Assembly (NCBI RefSeq): GCF_030733425.1
Contig: NZ_JASHIZ010000003.1
Location: 186,001-250,000 of the forward strand
Length of the DNA stretch: 64,000 nt
Direction: 5' to 3'
From: Roseovarius sp. MMSF_3350
GTDB lineage: Bacteria > Pseudomonadota > Alphaproteobacteria > Rhodobacterales > Rhodobacteraceae
Part shown: positions 48,541 through 59,045 of the stretch, in pieces
Layout of the letters: each line of letters begins with the position of its first letter
Numbering within the stretch: position 1 is the stretch's first letter
Made by a program: the position numbers and the translations under genes
The notes under the pieces: model-generated
The model's database searches: none
Told to the model about the DNA's origin: nothing
What the model saw: only the letters and a program-made list of their open reading frames with translations

Positions 48541-48583
48541 CCCACCCTTTGGCTCATCCCTTAGGGTGGGTGAAAACCCACGC
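48541..48583. repeat. Palindromic spacer between atpD and atpC
   Basis: The 75-base atpD-atpC gap contains CCCACCCT (48541-48548) pairing with AGGGTGGG (48563-48570), and an alternative GTGGGT-GAAA-ACCCAC hairpin (48566-48581). The segment 48563-48583 is identical to 20121-20141, so it is an intergenic repeat lodged inside the operon. Two mutually exclusive stems share the middle arm. Confidence 0.75.
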
Positions 48584-50913
<2,330 letters not shown>

Positions 50914-50928
50914 TGCCTCGTCACCCCC

Positions 50929-52467
50929 TTATCCGAAGTCGGCTGCGAACTCTTCGATGGCCGACTTGAGCTTGTCTTCGGCGTCGCCCTTGATCTTGGG
51001 ATCCTCGTTGGTGATCCAGTCCAGAACGTCCTTGCGCTTGGTGCGCATGTGGTTCAGCAGCCCGTCCTCGAACCGGCCAACCTGGTCGACGCTGATCTTG
51101 TCGAGATAGCCATTCGTGCCGGCGTAGATCACGCAGACGATCTCGGCGTTGGTCAGGGGCGAGTATTGCGGCTGTTTCATCAACTCGGTCAGACGCTCAC
51201 CACGGCTCAGCAGGCGCTGGGTCGAGGCATCGAGGTCCGAGCCGAACTGGGCAAAGGCCGCCATTTCGCGGTACTGCGCAAGGCTCAGCTTCACCGGGCC
51301 GGCAACCGACTTCATCGCGTTGGTCTGGGCCGAGGAGCCCACGCGGCTGACCGACAGGCCGGTGTTCACGGCCGGGCGGATGCCCTGGTAGAACAGCTCG
51401 GTTTCCAGGAAGATCTGGCCGTCGGTAATCGAGATCACGTTGGTCGGGATAAAGGCCGACACGTCGCCGCCTTGCGTTTCGATGATCGGCAGCGCCGTCA
51501 GCGAGCCCGAGCCGTTCTCTTCGTTCAGCTTGGCCGACCGCTCCAGCAGACGGGAGTGCAGGTAGAAAACGTCACCCGGGTAGGCTTCGCGGCCCGGCGG
51601 GCGGCGCAGAAGCAGCGACATCTGGCGATAGGCCACGGCCTGTTTCGACAGGTCATCGTACACGATCAGCGCGTGACGGCCGTTGTCGCGGAAATGCTCC
51701 GCCATGGCGGTCGCCGAATAGGGCGCCAGGAACTGCATCGGCGCGGGGTCCGACGCGGTGGCGGCCACGACGATGGAATATTCCATCGCGCCGGCTTCTT
51801 CCAGCTTCTTCACCAGCTGCGCCACGGTAGAGCGCTTCTGCCCCACGGCAACGTAGACGCAGTAGAGCTTCTTGCTCTCGTCGTCGCCGGCGGCGTCGTT
51901 ATAGGATTTCTGGTTCAGCATCGTGTCCAGAGCCACGGCGGTCTTGCCGGTCTGCCGGTCGCCAATGATCAGCTCCCGCTGGCCACGGCCGATCGGGATC
52001 ATGGCGTCGACCGATTTCAGACCCGTTGCCATCGGCTCGTGCACCGATTTACGCGGGATGATGCCCGGCGCCTTGACGTCCGCGACGCCACGAGCCGAAG
52101 CCTTGATCGGGCCCTTGCCGTCCAGCGGGTTGCCCAGGCCGTCCACGACCCGGCCCAGCAGTTCGTCACCGATGGGCACGTCCACGATGGACTTGGTGCG
52201 CTTGACGGTGTCGCCTTCCTTGATGTCCCGGTCCGAGCCGAAGATCACGACGCCGACGTTGTCGGTCTCCAGGTTCAGCGCCATGCCCATGATGCTGCCG
52301 GGGAACTCCACCAGTTCACCGGCCTGCACGTTGTCGAGGCCGTGGACGCGGGCAATCCCGTCGCCGACTGACAGCACGCGACCCACCTCGGCAACTTCGG
52401 CTTCCTGGCCGAAATTCTTGATCTGGTCCTTAAGGATCGCAGAAATCTCTGCAGCTTGGATACCCAT
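50929..52467 (-). CDS. atpA: ATP synthase F1 alpha subunit
   Basis: The product is 512 aa from [16 protein letters not shown]. Walker A is [15 protein letters not shown], with [17 protein letters not shown] and [20 protein letters not shown]. Non-catalytic nucleotide-binding subunit. It abuts the atpH stop (TAA then ATG). Confidence 0.99.
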   Translation of the reverse strand: MGIQAAEISAILKDQIKNFGQEAEVAEVGRVLSVGDGIARVHGLDNVQAGELVEFPGSIMGMALNLETDNVGVVIFGSDRDIKEGDTVKRTKSIVDVPIGDELLGRVVDGLGNPLDGKGPIKASARGVADVKAPGIIPRKSVHEPMATGLKSVDAMIPIGRGQRELIIGDRQTGKTAVALDTMLNQKSYNDAAGDDESKKLYCVYVAVGQKRSTVAQLVKKLEEAGAMEYSIVVAATASDPAPMQFLAPYSATAMAEHFRDNGRHALIVYDDLSKQAVAYRQMSLLLRRPPGREAYPGDVFYLHSRLLERSAKLNEENGSGSLTALPIIETQGGDVSAFIPTNVISITDGQIFLETELFYQGIRPAVNTGLSVSRVGSSAQTNAMKSVAGPVKLSLAQYREMAAFAQFGSDLDASTQRLLSRGERLTELMKQPQYSPLTNAEIVCVIYAGTNGYLDKISVDQVGRFEDGLLNHMRTKRKDVLDWITNEDPKIKGDAEDKLKSAIEEFAADFG

Positions 52468-53028
52468 TTATCCGACCTCTTTCATTGCATTCTGTAGGGA
52501 ATTGAGGCGCGAGCGGATCGACGTGTCGATCATCTTCGAGCCCACCTTTACGACAAGACCGCCAATGAGGCTTTCATCGACGGTCGCATTGATCTTGACG
52601 TCTTTTCCGACGGTGCTCTTCAGCGTCTCGGCCAGCTTCTTCGATTGCGCGTCGGTCAGCTTGACGGCGCTGGTCACATCGGCGGTCACTTCGCCCTTGT
52701 GATCGGCAATGCGCTCGTTCAGCAGGCGGACCAATTGCGGCAGCACGAACAGGCGGCGCTTTTGCGCCATCAGCGCCAGGCCGTTCTTCAGTTCGGGGAC
52801 AAGACCCATCTTCTCCGCAATGGCCGTGATGGCACGGCCCTGGTCCTCGCGACTGACGACCGGGCTGCTGATCAGGTCACGCAGATCGGCACTGTCGTTC
52901 AGGGCGGCGGAAAGATCGGCAAGGTTCGTTTCAAGCTTGTCCAGCGAGTTTGCGTCTTTGGAAAGCTCGAAAATGGCAGTGGCATAGCGTTCGGCAATGC
53001 CGGAGGAGATCGAAGCTGGTTCGGACAC
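52468..53028 (-). CDS. atpH: ATP synthase F1 delta subunit
   Basis: The product is 186 aa starting at GTG (read [20 protein letters not shown]). GGAAGG seven bases upstream selects this GTG over GTG 53034 and over the longer ATG frame from 53076. Domains: N-terminal helical bundle with [14 protein letters not shown]-terminal with [20 protein letters not shown]. It joins F1 to the b subunits. First gene of the operon; the Fo genes are elsewhere, as usual in Rhodobacterales. Confidence 0.96.
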   Translation of the reverse strand: MSEPASISSGIAERYATAIFELSKDANSLDKLETNLADLSAALNDSADLRDLISSPVVSREDQGRAITAIAEKMGLVPELKNGLALMAQKRRLFVLPQLVRLLNERIADHKGEVTADVTSAVKLTDAQSKKLAETLKSTVGKDVKINATVDESLIGGLVVKVGSKMIDTSIRSRLNSLQNAMKEVG

Positions 53029-53063
53029 GTCCACCCTTCCGATAGTTTGACCCCGGCTCGACA

Positions 53064-53087
53064 AAAGACGGCGCAAAGGCCGTCTTT
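53064..53087 (-). terminator. Terminator-like hairpin in the atp leader
   Basis: AAAGACGGC (53064-53072) and GCCGTCTTT (53079-53087) form a perfect 9-bp stem with a 6-base loop, only 36 bases upstream of the atpH start. On the minus strand the stem ends TCTTTTG, which resembles an intrinsic terminator. It may act as a leader attenuator for the atp operon or block read-through from upstream. No leader peptide or ligand-binding fold is obvious. Confidence 0.6.
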
Positions 53088-53138
53088 ACCAGGGTGGTTA
53101 GAGACGATGAAACTCGCGAGACATCGATTTTCGTGGGC

Positions 53139-53167
53139 GGTTTAGCAGACCGTTCCGAACCTCGCAA
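53139..53167 (-). promoter_or_regulatory. Candidate atp operon promoter
   Basis: On the minus strand TTGCGA (53162-53167), a 17-base spacer and TAAACC (53139-53144) form a modest sigma70-type promoter. It would give a leader of about 100 bases that includes the 53064-53087 hairpin. The -10 is weak, so this is a suggestion only. Confidence 0.3.
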
Positions 53168-53186
53168 GCTAGCAGAAAGGAGTTGT

Positions 53187-53267
53187 ATGCCGATGGATAC
53201 CATTGTTTTTCAAAGGCTTACCCCGGATGCGACCGAATGCGCATTTTTATTGCGACAAAAATCGTAA
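53187..53267 (+). CDS. Candidate 26-aa small ORF upstream of the VanZ-like gene
   Basis: ATG at 53187 is preceded by AAAGGAG with a 4-base gap, among the better ribosome binding sites in the window, and opens 26 codons (MPMDTIVFQRLTPDATECAF, then six more) to a TAA. Codon use is A/T-richer than in surrounding genes. It lies in the 410-base space between atpH and the VanZ-like gene. It could be a leader peptide, a small protein or chance. No similarity is recognised. Confidence 0.35.
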   Translation: MPMDTIVFQRLTPDATECAFLLRQKS

Positions 53268-53437
53268 CTTTTCGTCGCTTTTTTGCGATTCCTTCGTGAA
53301 CGGCGTGCCGAAAACTCCGGCAAGACTGGCCCTCGCAGGGCGCGCGTCGCGTTACCGCTATCACGCGCCAAGCGTGTTCTTCCGGCCTCGAAACACGCCG
53401 ATTGCACGCCGGCCGGTCTGGTCCTAAGGAGCCTGCG
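53268..53437. other. Intergenic space before the VanZ-like gene
   Basis: The first 40 bases are A/T-rich (AACTTTTCGTCGCTTTTTTGCG), which would suit a promoter or a terminator tail. The remainder is GC-rich with no repeat or gene that I can support. Confidence 0.4.
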
Positions 53438-53797
53438 ATGACCCGTCCCGCCTCTTCCCTTGTCCGGTACGCCCGCGCCCTGACCCTCCTTCTGGCGGTC
53501 GGCATCCTCGTGGTCATGCTCTGGCCGCACGACGCGGCGTCGGTACCGTTCACGCTGATCGACAAGGTGTTGCACTTTCTGGCCTTCGCGGCCCTGATCC
53601 TGCCCATGGCCTGCACCGAACCGCGCCGCGCCCTGCGTCTCGCCCCCGCCTGCATCGCCTTCGGCGCGGCGATCGAGATCATCCAGCCCGCCTTCGGGCG
53701 CGGCGCCGAGTGGCTGGATCTTCTCGCCGATGCGCTCGGCGTCGGGCTGGGACTTTGCGTAGGAATGCTGGTCCGCGCGGTCTTGCGGCGTAGCTAG
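53438..53797 (+). CDS. VanZ-like membrane protein
   Basis: This 119-aa protein has four helices. VanZ-like features are IDKVLHFLAFAALILPMA (Asp and His at the start of helix 2) and GAAIEIIQPAFGRGAEWLDLLADALGVG (in pieces), the GRxxEWxDxxAnxxG pattern. VanZ-family proteins are small membrane proteins of unclear function; VanZ itself gives teicoplanin resistance. AAGGAG precedes the ATG. Its TAG stop shares CTAG with the convergent methyltransferase stop. Confidence 0.87.
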   Translation: MTRPASSLVRYARALTLLLAVGILVVMLWPHDAASVPFTLIDKVLHFLAFAALILPMACTEPRRALRLAPACIAFGAAIEIIQPAFGRGAEWLDLLADALGVGLGLCVGMLVRAVLRRS

Positions 53798-54546
53798 ACC
53801 GGCTTGGCCTGCGGATCCGGCTTTGGCCGCAGAACGCCCAGCGGGCTGCGCACCGTGTCCCGGATGGCCGAGCCGCGATCGGTGGGCGCGTGCACCCGCT
53901 TGGTGGCCTGCACGATCAGCACGCCGCCTTTCAGCACCACCGACAGCTTGCCGCCCATATTCTCCCACATGCCCGCCGTCTTGCGCCAGAATTTGCGGTG
54001 CGACGGCGGCTGGTAGAGCGCGGTCACGTGCCGCTCGGGCAGAAAATTACGGGTCTTCAGCTGCGACTCCAGCTGGCTCTGGCTGTAGGGGCGCCCGTAC
54101 CCGAATGGCGTGCGGTCGCTGCGCGACCACAGCCCCGCCCGGTTCGGCACCACAAACAGCGCCGAGCCCCCCGGCCCCAGCACCCGCCAGCACTCCTCCA
54201 GCAATTCGCCGGGCCGCTCGCATGTCTCCAGCCCATGCACCAGCATCAGCTTGTCGACACGCCCCGTCTCCAGCGGCCACAGGGTTTCTTCGCACAGAAC
54301 GCTGATATTGGGTTTGTCCGACGGCCAGCGGATCACCCCCTGCGGCGCCGGCATCAGCGCGATCACCCGGCGGCTGTCCTTCAGGTAGGGCCGAAGGAAC
54401 GGCACGGCAAAGCCATAGCCCGCCACCGTCTGACCCTTCGCCTCGGGCCAAAGCGCCCTGATCTCGGCGCCCACGGTTTTCTGCACCGCGCGCCCCAGCG
54501 GGTTGCGGTAATAGAAATTCCTCAGGTCCTGCACGTCCAGATGCAT
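53794..54546 (-). CDS. SAM-dependent methyltransferase-like protein
   Basis: This 250-aa class I methyltransferase fold starts MHLDVQDLRNFYYRNPLGRA. It has a degenerate motif I (TVAGYGFAVPFL), KLMLVHGLETCERPGELLEE and RVLGPGGSALFVVPNR (the post-motif strand with GPGG). The methyltransferase_11-like pattern suggests a small-molecule or lipid target. It is divergent from gloB, a conserved neighbour in this group, hinting at a link with glyoxalase function. Confidence 0.8.
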   Translation of the reverse strand: MHLDVQDLRNFYYRNPLGRAVQKTVGAEIRALWPEAKGQTVAGYGFAVPFLRPYLKDSRRVIALMPAPQGVIRWPSDKPNISVLCEETLWPLETGRVDKLMLVHGLETCERPGELLEECWRVLGPGGSALFVVPNRAGLWSRSDRTPFGYGRPYSQSQLESQLKTRNFLPERHVTALYQPPSHRKFWRKTAGMWENMGGKLSVVLKGGVLIVQATKRVHAPTDRGSAIRDTVRSPLGVLRPKPDPQAKPV

Positions 54547-54610
54547 TGCAGCCCGCGCCTCGATCCGTCACTCTCGGGGCAAACATAACCACGAATTCAA
54601 GGATCGACCA

Positions 54611-55378
54611 ATGACATTGCAGATCGAAACCGTCCCGTGCCTTTCGGACAACTACGCCTTTCTCGCCCACGACCCTGAGACCGGCGAGACCGCCGTGGTG
54701 GACGTTCCCGAGGCCGCGCCGATCCTCAAGGCTTTGGCAGACAAGGGCTGGAACGCCACGCATGTGCTCATCACCCACCATCACGCCGACCACGTGCAGG
54801 GGCTGGATGAGCTTCTGGCCAAGCATGACGCAAAGGTCGTGGGCCACGCCGCCGACGCCTCCCGGCTGCCAAAGCTCGACATCGCGCTTCAGGACGGCGA
54901 CACCATCAACATCGGCTCGGACACCGGCACCGTCATGGACGTGTCGGGCCACACCATCGGACACATCGCCTTTCACTTTCCGGACAGCAAGGTGGCCTTC
55001 ACCGCCGACAGCCTGATGGCCCTGGGTTGTGGCCGCGTCTTCGAGGGAACCATGCCCCAGATGTGGCACAGCCTGTCTAAACTCGCCGCCCTGCCGCCCG
55101 ACACGACCATCTGCTCCGGCCATGAATACACCGCCGCCAACGGGCGTTTTGCGGTCACTATTGATCCCGACAATCCGGCGCTTATATCAAGGGTCAAGGC
55201 GGTCGAAGCCGCCCGCGATCAAGGGAAACCGACCGTTCCCTCGACCCTGTCCGAAGAATTGGCCACCAACCCGTTCCTGCGTGCCTCCGATCCCGCCGTG
55301 CAGGCGAATCTCGGCATGACGGGCGCCGACGCCGCCGACGTGTTCGCCGAAATCCGCACCCGGAAGGACAATTTCTAG
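54611..55378 (+). CDS. gloB: Hydroxyacylglutathione hydrolase (glyoxalase II)
   Basis: This 255-aa metallo-beta-lactamase-fold protein has the binuclear metal motif ITHHHADHVQG (THxHxDH), SGHTIGHIAFHF and CSGHEYTAAN, and the C-terminal substrate domain with NPFLRA. It hydrolyses S-D-lactoylglutathione to lactate and glutathione in methylglyoxal detoxification. It starts 64 bases from the divergent methyltransferase. Confidence 0.97.
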   Translation: MTLQIETVPCLSDNYAFLAHDPETGETAVVDVPEAAPILKALADKGWNATHVLITHHHADHVQGLDELLAKHDAKVVGHAADASRLPKLDIALQDGDTINIGSDTGTVMDVSGHTIGHIAFHFPDSKVAFTADSLMALGCGRVFEGTMPQMWHSLSKLAALPPDTTICSGHEYTAANGRFAVTIDPDNPALISRVKAVEAARDQGKPTVPSTLSEELATNPFLRASDPAVQANLGMTGADAADVFAEIRTRKDNF

Positions 55379-55419
55379 GCACGCCCGGCTGGGCTTGCCA
55401 AATTGTCACGGGGACGGCC

Positions 55420-55438
55420 TGCAAAAGCGGCTTTTGTA
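55420..55438. terminator. Weak hairpin after gloB
   Basis: TGCAAAAG-CGG-CTTTTGTA is an 8-bp stem with one G-T pair, 42 bases past gloB and 130 before clpA. No T-tract follows. It may be a weak terminator. Confidence 0.35.
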
Positions 55439-55567
55439 AGATCGGACAGGGAAAAGTGAACGGGTTTTGGAAAAAAGTCCTTGAAGGCTGGCCTGTATCG
55501 ACCAAACTTTAATCATATAAGGCGAAGGTCGCGGGACCGGCCCTAGCCCAAGCAGAGGGAGCACACC

Positions 55568-57901
55568 GTGCCGTCATTCTCTAACACGCTGGAACAGGCA
55601 ATCCACGCTGCACTGGCCCTGGCCAATGCGCGCCAACACGAATTCGCCACGCTGGAACATCTCCTGCTGGCCCTGATCGATGAACCCGACGCCGCCCGCG
55701 TGATGAAGGCATGCAGCGTCGAAACCGAAGACCTGCGCACCACGCTGGTGGAATTCATCGACGATGACCTGTCCAATCTCGTCACCGACATCGAAGGCTC
55801 CGAGGCGGTGCCCACCGCCGCCTTCCAGCGCGTGATCCAGCGCGCCGCCATCCACGTGCAGTCGTCTGGCCGCACCGAGGTGACGGGCGCCAACGTCCTC
55901 GTCGCCATCTTCGCCGAGCGCGAGTCGAACGCCGCCTACTTCCTGCAGGAGCAGGACATGACCCGTTACGACGCGGTCAACTTCATCGCCCATGGCGTGG
56001 CCAAGGACCCGGCCTTTGGCGAATCCCGGCCCGTGCAGGGTGTGGGCGAAGAAGAGGCCGAACAGACCAAGTCCTCGTCCGAGGGCGAGCAGGTTGAGAA
56101 CGGCGAATCCGCCCTGGCCAAGTACTGCGTCGACCTCAACGAGAAATCCCGGCGGGGCGACGTCGATCCCCTGATCGGTCGCGACAGCGAGGTCGAGCGC
56201 TGCATCCAGGTGCTCTGCCGCCGGCGCAAGAACAACCCGCTCCTGGTGGGCGATCCCGGCGTCGGCAAGACCGCCATCGCCGAAGGCCTCGCGCACAAGA
56301 TCGTGGGCGGGCAGACGCCCAAGGTCCTGTCGAAAACGACCATTTTCTCGCTCGACATGGGCGCGCTGCTGGCCGGCACGCGCTATCGCGGCGATTTCGA
56401 GGAACGGCTCAAGGCCGTCGTGACCGAGCTCGAGGAGCATCCCGACGCGGTGCTCTTCATCGACGAGATTCACACCGTCATCGGCGCCGGCGCCACTTCG
56501 GGCGGCGCGATGGACGCCTCCAACCTGCTGAAGCCCGCGCTTCAGGGCGGCAAGCTGCGCTGCATGGGCTCCACCACGTTCAAGGAGTTCCGCCAGCATT
56601 TCGAAAAGGACCGCGCCCTTTCCCGCCGGTTCCAGAAAATCGACGTGGTCGAGCCCACGGTCGATGACGCGATCAAGATCCTCAAGGGCCTCAAGCCCTA
56701 TTTCGAGGAGCATCACAGCGTGAAATACACCGCCGAGGCCATACGTACTGCGGTGGACCTTTCGGCGCGCTACATCAACGACCGCAAGCTGCCCGACAAG
56801 GCCATCGACGTGATCGACGAGGCCGGCGCCGCACAGCATCTCGTCGCCGCCTCCAAGCGGCGCAAGTCCATCGGTCCCAAGGAGATCGAGAATGTCGTGG
56901 CCAAGATCGCCCGCATTCCTCCGAAAAACGTCTCCAAGGACGATGCCGAGGTGCTCAAGGATCTCGAAGGCTCGCTCAAGCGCGTCGTCTTCGGCCAGGA
57001 CACCGCGATCGAGGCGCTGTCGGCAGCGATCAAGCTGGCGCGCGCCGGCCTGCGCGAACCCGAAAAGCCCATCGGCAACTACCTCTTCGCCGGCCCCACC
57101 GGCGTCGGCAAGACCGAGGTGGCGAAACAGCTTGCCGATACGCTGGGCGTGGAACTGCTGCGCTTCGACATGTCCGAGTACATGGAGAAACACGCGGTCT
57201 CGCGCCTGATCGGTGCGCCTCCGGGCTATGTCGGCTTCGACCAGGGCGGCCTGCTGACCGACGGCGTCGATCAGCATCCGCATTGCGTCCTGCTGCTCGA
57301 CGAGATCGAAAAGGCGCATCCGGACGTGTTCAACATCCTGTTGCAGGTGATGGACCACGGCAACCTGACCGACCATAACGGCCGCACTGTGAACTTCCGC
57401 AACGTGGTCCTGATCATGACCTCGAACGCCGGCGCCACCGAGCTTGCCAAGGCCGCCATCGGCTTTGGCCGCGACCGCCGCGAGGGCGAGGACACAGCCG
57501 CCATTGAACGCACCTTCACGCCGGAATTCCGCAACCGGCTGGATGCGGTCATCTCCTTCGGCCCGCTGCCGAAAGAGGTCATCCTGCAAGTGGTCGAGAA
57601 GTTCGTGCTGCAACTCGAAGCGCAGCTGATGGACCGCAACGTGACCATCGAGCTGACCAAGCCCGCCGCCGAATGGTTGGCCGACAGGGGCTACGACGAC
57701 AAGATGGGCGCGCGCCCCCTGGGCCGCGTGATCCAGGAACACATCAAGAAGCCGCTGGCCGAAGAATTGCTCTTTGGCAAGCTCGCCAAGGGCGGCGTCG
57801 TCAAGGTCGGGGTCAAGGACGGCCAGATCGATTTGCGCATCGAGGGCCCGGAACATCCGCGCCTGTCGGGAAAAAAGCCGCCTCTTCTCACGGCAGAGTG
57901 A
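55568..57901 (+). CDS. clpA: ATP-dependent Clp protease ATP-binding subunit ClpA
   Basis: The product is 777 aa from a GTG preceded by GAGGGAG. The Clp-N domain spans about 1-145, then a charged linker. AAA+ module 1 has GDPGVGKTAIAEGLA and LFIDEIHTVIGAG; module 2 has GPTGVGKTEVAKQLA and LLLDEIEKAHPDVFN. It unfolds substrates for ClpP. The ClpP-docking IGF/IGL loop is probably near AAIGFGRD (about 630). clpS, often adjacent, is not in this window. Confidence 0.97.
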   Translation: MPSFSNTLEQAIHAALALANARQHEFATLEHLLLALIDEPDAARVMKACSVETEDLRTTLVEFIDDDLSNLVTDIEGSEAVPTAAFQRVIQRAAIHVQSSGRTEVTGANVLVAIFAERESNAAYFLQEQDMTRYDAVNFIAHGVAKDPAFGESRPVQGVGEEEAEQTKSSSEGEQVENGESALAKYCVDLNEKSRRGDVDPLIGRDSEVERCIQVLCRRRKNNPLLVGDPGVGKTAIAEGLAHKIVGGQTPKVLSKTTIFSLDMGALLAGTRYRGDFEERLKAVVTELEEHPDAVLFIDEIHTVIGAGATSGGAMDASNLLKPALQGGKLRCMGSTTFKEFRQHFEKDRALSRRFQKIDVVEPTVDDAIKILKGLKPYFEEHHSVKYTAEAIRTAVDLSARYINDRKLPDKAIDVIDEAGAAQHLVAASKRRKSIGPKEIENVVAKIARIPPKNVSKDDAEVLKDLEGSLKRVVFGQDTAIEALSAAIKLARAGLREPEKPIGNYLFAGPTGVGKTEVAKQLADTLGVELLRFDMSEYMEKHAVSRLIGAPPGYVGFDQGGLLTDGVDQHPHCVLLLDEIEKAHPDVFNILLQVMDHGNLTDHNGRTVNFRNVVLIMTSNAGATELAKAAIGFGRDRREGEDTAAIERTFTPEFRNRLDAVISFGPLPKEVILQVVEKFVLQLEAQLMDRNVTIELTKPAAEWLADRGYDDKMGARPLGRVIQEHIKKPLAEELLFGKLAKGGVVKVGVKDGQIDLRIEGPEHPRLSGKKPPLLTAE

Positions 57902-57932
57902 CAGGGGCGCAGACTTTGCGGTAAGCTATGAC

Positions 57933-57960
57933 ACGGGCGGCATCTCATGCCGCCCGTTTT
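57933..57960 (+). terminator. clpA terminator
   Basis: ACGGGCGGCAT-CTC-ATGCCGCCCGT is a perfect 11-bp stem with a three-base loop followed by TTT, 31 bases past the clpA stop. An ATG inside the second arm is in frame with the next gene but is unlikely to be its start. Confidence 0.95.
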
Positions 57961-57991
57961 AGCGTCCGCCCCCAGCTTTCGAGGTTTCCCC

Positions 57992-58975
57992 TTGCCAACC
58001 GTCGATCATGCCGCACTGACCGCCGCCCTCATTCTGCTGGCCGCTCCCGCCTTGGCAGAGCCGCCGACCCTCGCGCTGCCCATCGACTGCGCCCTGGGCC
58101 AAACCTGCTATATCGAGGATTACGTCGACCTTGACCCCGGCCAGGGACAATTCGATTTCATGTGCGGCCTCAAAAGCCGAGATGACCATCGCGGCACCGA
58201 CTTTCACCTGATGTCATTCGAGGCGATGGAGACGGGCGTGAACGTGCTCGCCGCCGCGCCTGGCCGCGTCGCGGCCTCCCGCGACGGGATGGAGGACATC
58301 GCATTCACCCCGGAAACCAGCGACCGTGTAGCAGGGCAGGAATGCGGAAACGGCGCGCGCATCGACCATGGCGATGGCTGGCAGACCCTCTATTGCCACC
58401 TCAAGAAAGGCTCGATCGTCGTACAGGAAGGCCAACAGGTCGAGACCGGAACGCCCCTGGGCGAGATCGGTCTCAGTGGCATGACCAACGCACCGCATCT
58501 GCACCTGACCGTTCTGAAGGATGGCGAGGTCATCGATCCCTTCCTGCCCGAGGCCGAACCCGGCACCTGCGGCACCGCCACCGGCCCGGGACTGTGGGAA
58601 ACCGCCCTGCCCTATCACCGCGCGGGCCTCTTCACCGCAGCCTTTTCCACCGCCGTACCCGAGTTCGACGCCGTGAAATCCGGCGATGCCCGCGTGACCG
58701 AGACCACCTTCGACACGCCTTTGGTGCTCTACGGTTACGTCTTCTATGCCCAGCCCGGCGACACCATGCGCATCACCGCCTCGGGCCCCGAGGGCGAGAT
58801 CTTCTATCATTCCGAGACGCTCGAGGCGCCGCAGGCGCAGCTCTTCCGCGCCTATGGCCGCCGTGCGCCCGAAGGCGGCTGGCCCCCCGGCGCCTATCGC
58901 GGCTACGTGACTTTGGAACGGGACGGCCAGGTGCTGGCCAACCGCCACGCCGACATCATAGTGCTGGCAGAATAG
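57992..58975 (+). CDS. Secreted M23-family (LytM) peptidase
   Basis: With a TTG start at 57992 (GAGG eight bases upstream) the product is 327 aa, beginning with signal peptide LPTVDHAALTAALILLAAPALA. An alternative ATG at 57947 lies within the clpA terminator. The peptidase domain has Zn ligands in DDHRGTDFHL and APHLHLTVLKDG, with YCHLKKGSIV. Cysteines suggest a periplasmic, disulfide-bonded enzyme. The C-terminal about 120 residues are a separate beta-rich domain. It should cut peptidoglycan cross-links or activate amidases. Convergent with the stator gene pair. Confidence 0.88.
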   Translation: MPTVDHAALTAALILLAAPALAEPPTLALPIDCALGQTCYIEDYVDLDPGQGQFDFMCGLKSRDDHRGTDFHLMSFEAMETGVNVLAAAPGRVAASRDGMEDIAFTPETSDRVAGQECGNGARIDHGDGWQTLYCHLKKGSIVVQEGQQVETGTPLGEIGLSGMTNAPHLHLTVLKDGEVIDPFLPEAEPGTCGTATGPGLWETALPYHRAGLFTAAFSTAVPEFDAVKSGDARVTETTFDTPLVLYGYVFYAQPGDTMRITASGPEGEIFYHSETLEAPQAQLFRAYGRRAPEGGWPPGAYRGYVTLERDGQVLANRHADIIVLAE

Positions 58976-59045
58976 CGAGACGCCCCAAAGGCAGCCGGTC
59001 GGCAGCAACGCCGCCACGCCCGCCGGGTATCGCGCACCCGCCCGC

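Noticed and set aside
55480..55520. Sigma32-like -35 (CTTGAA) before clpA
   Set aside because: No acceptable CCCCAT-type -10 at the right distance.
55574..57856. 760-codon minus-strand frame opposite clpA
   Set aside because: Shadow of clpA codons; repetitive Ala/Gly/Val product without motifs.
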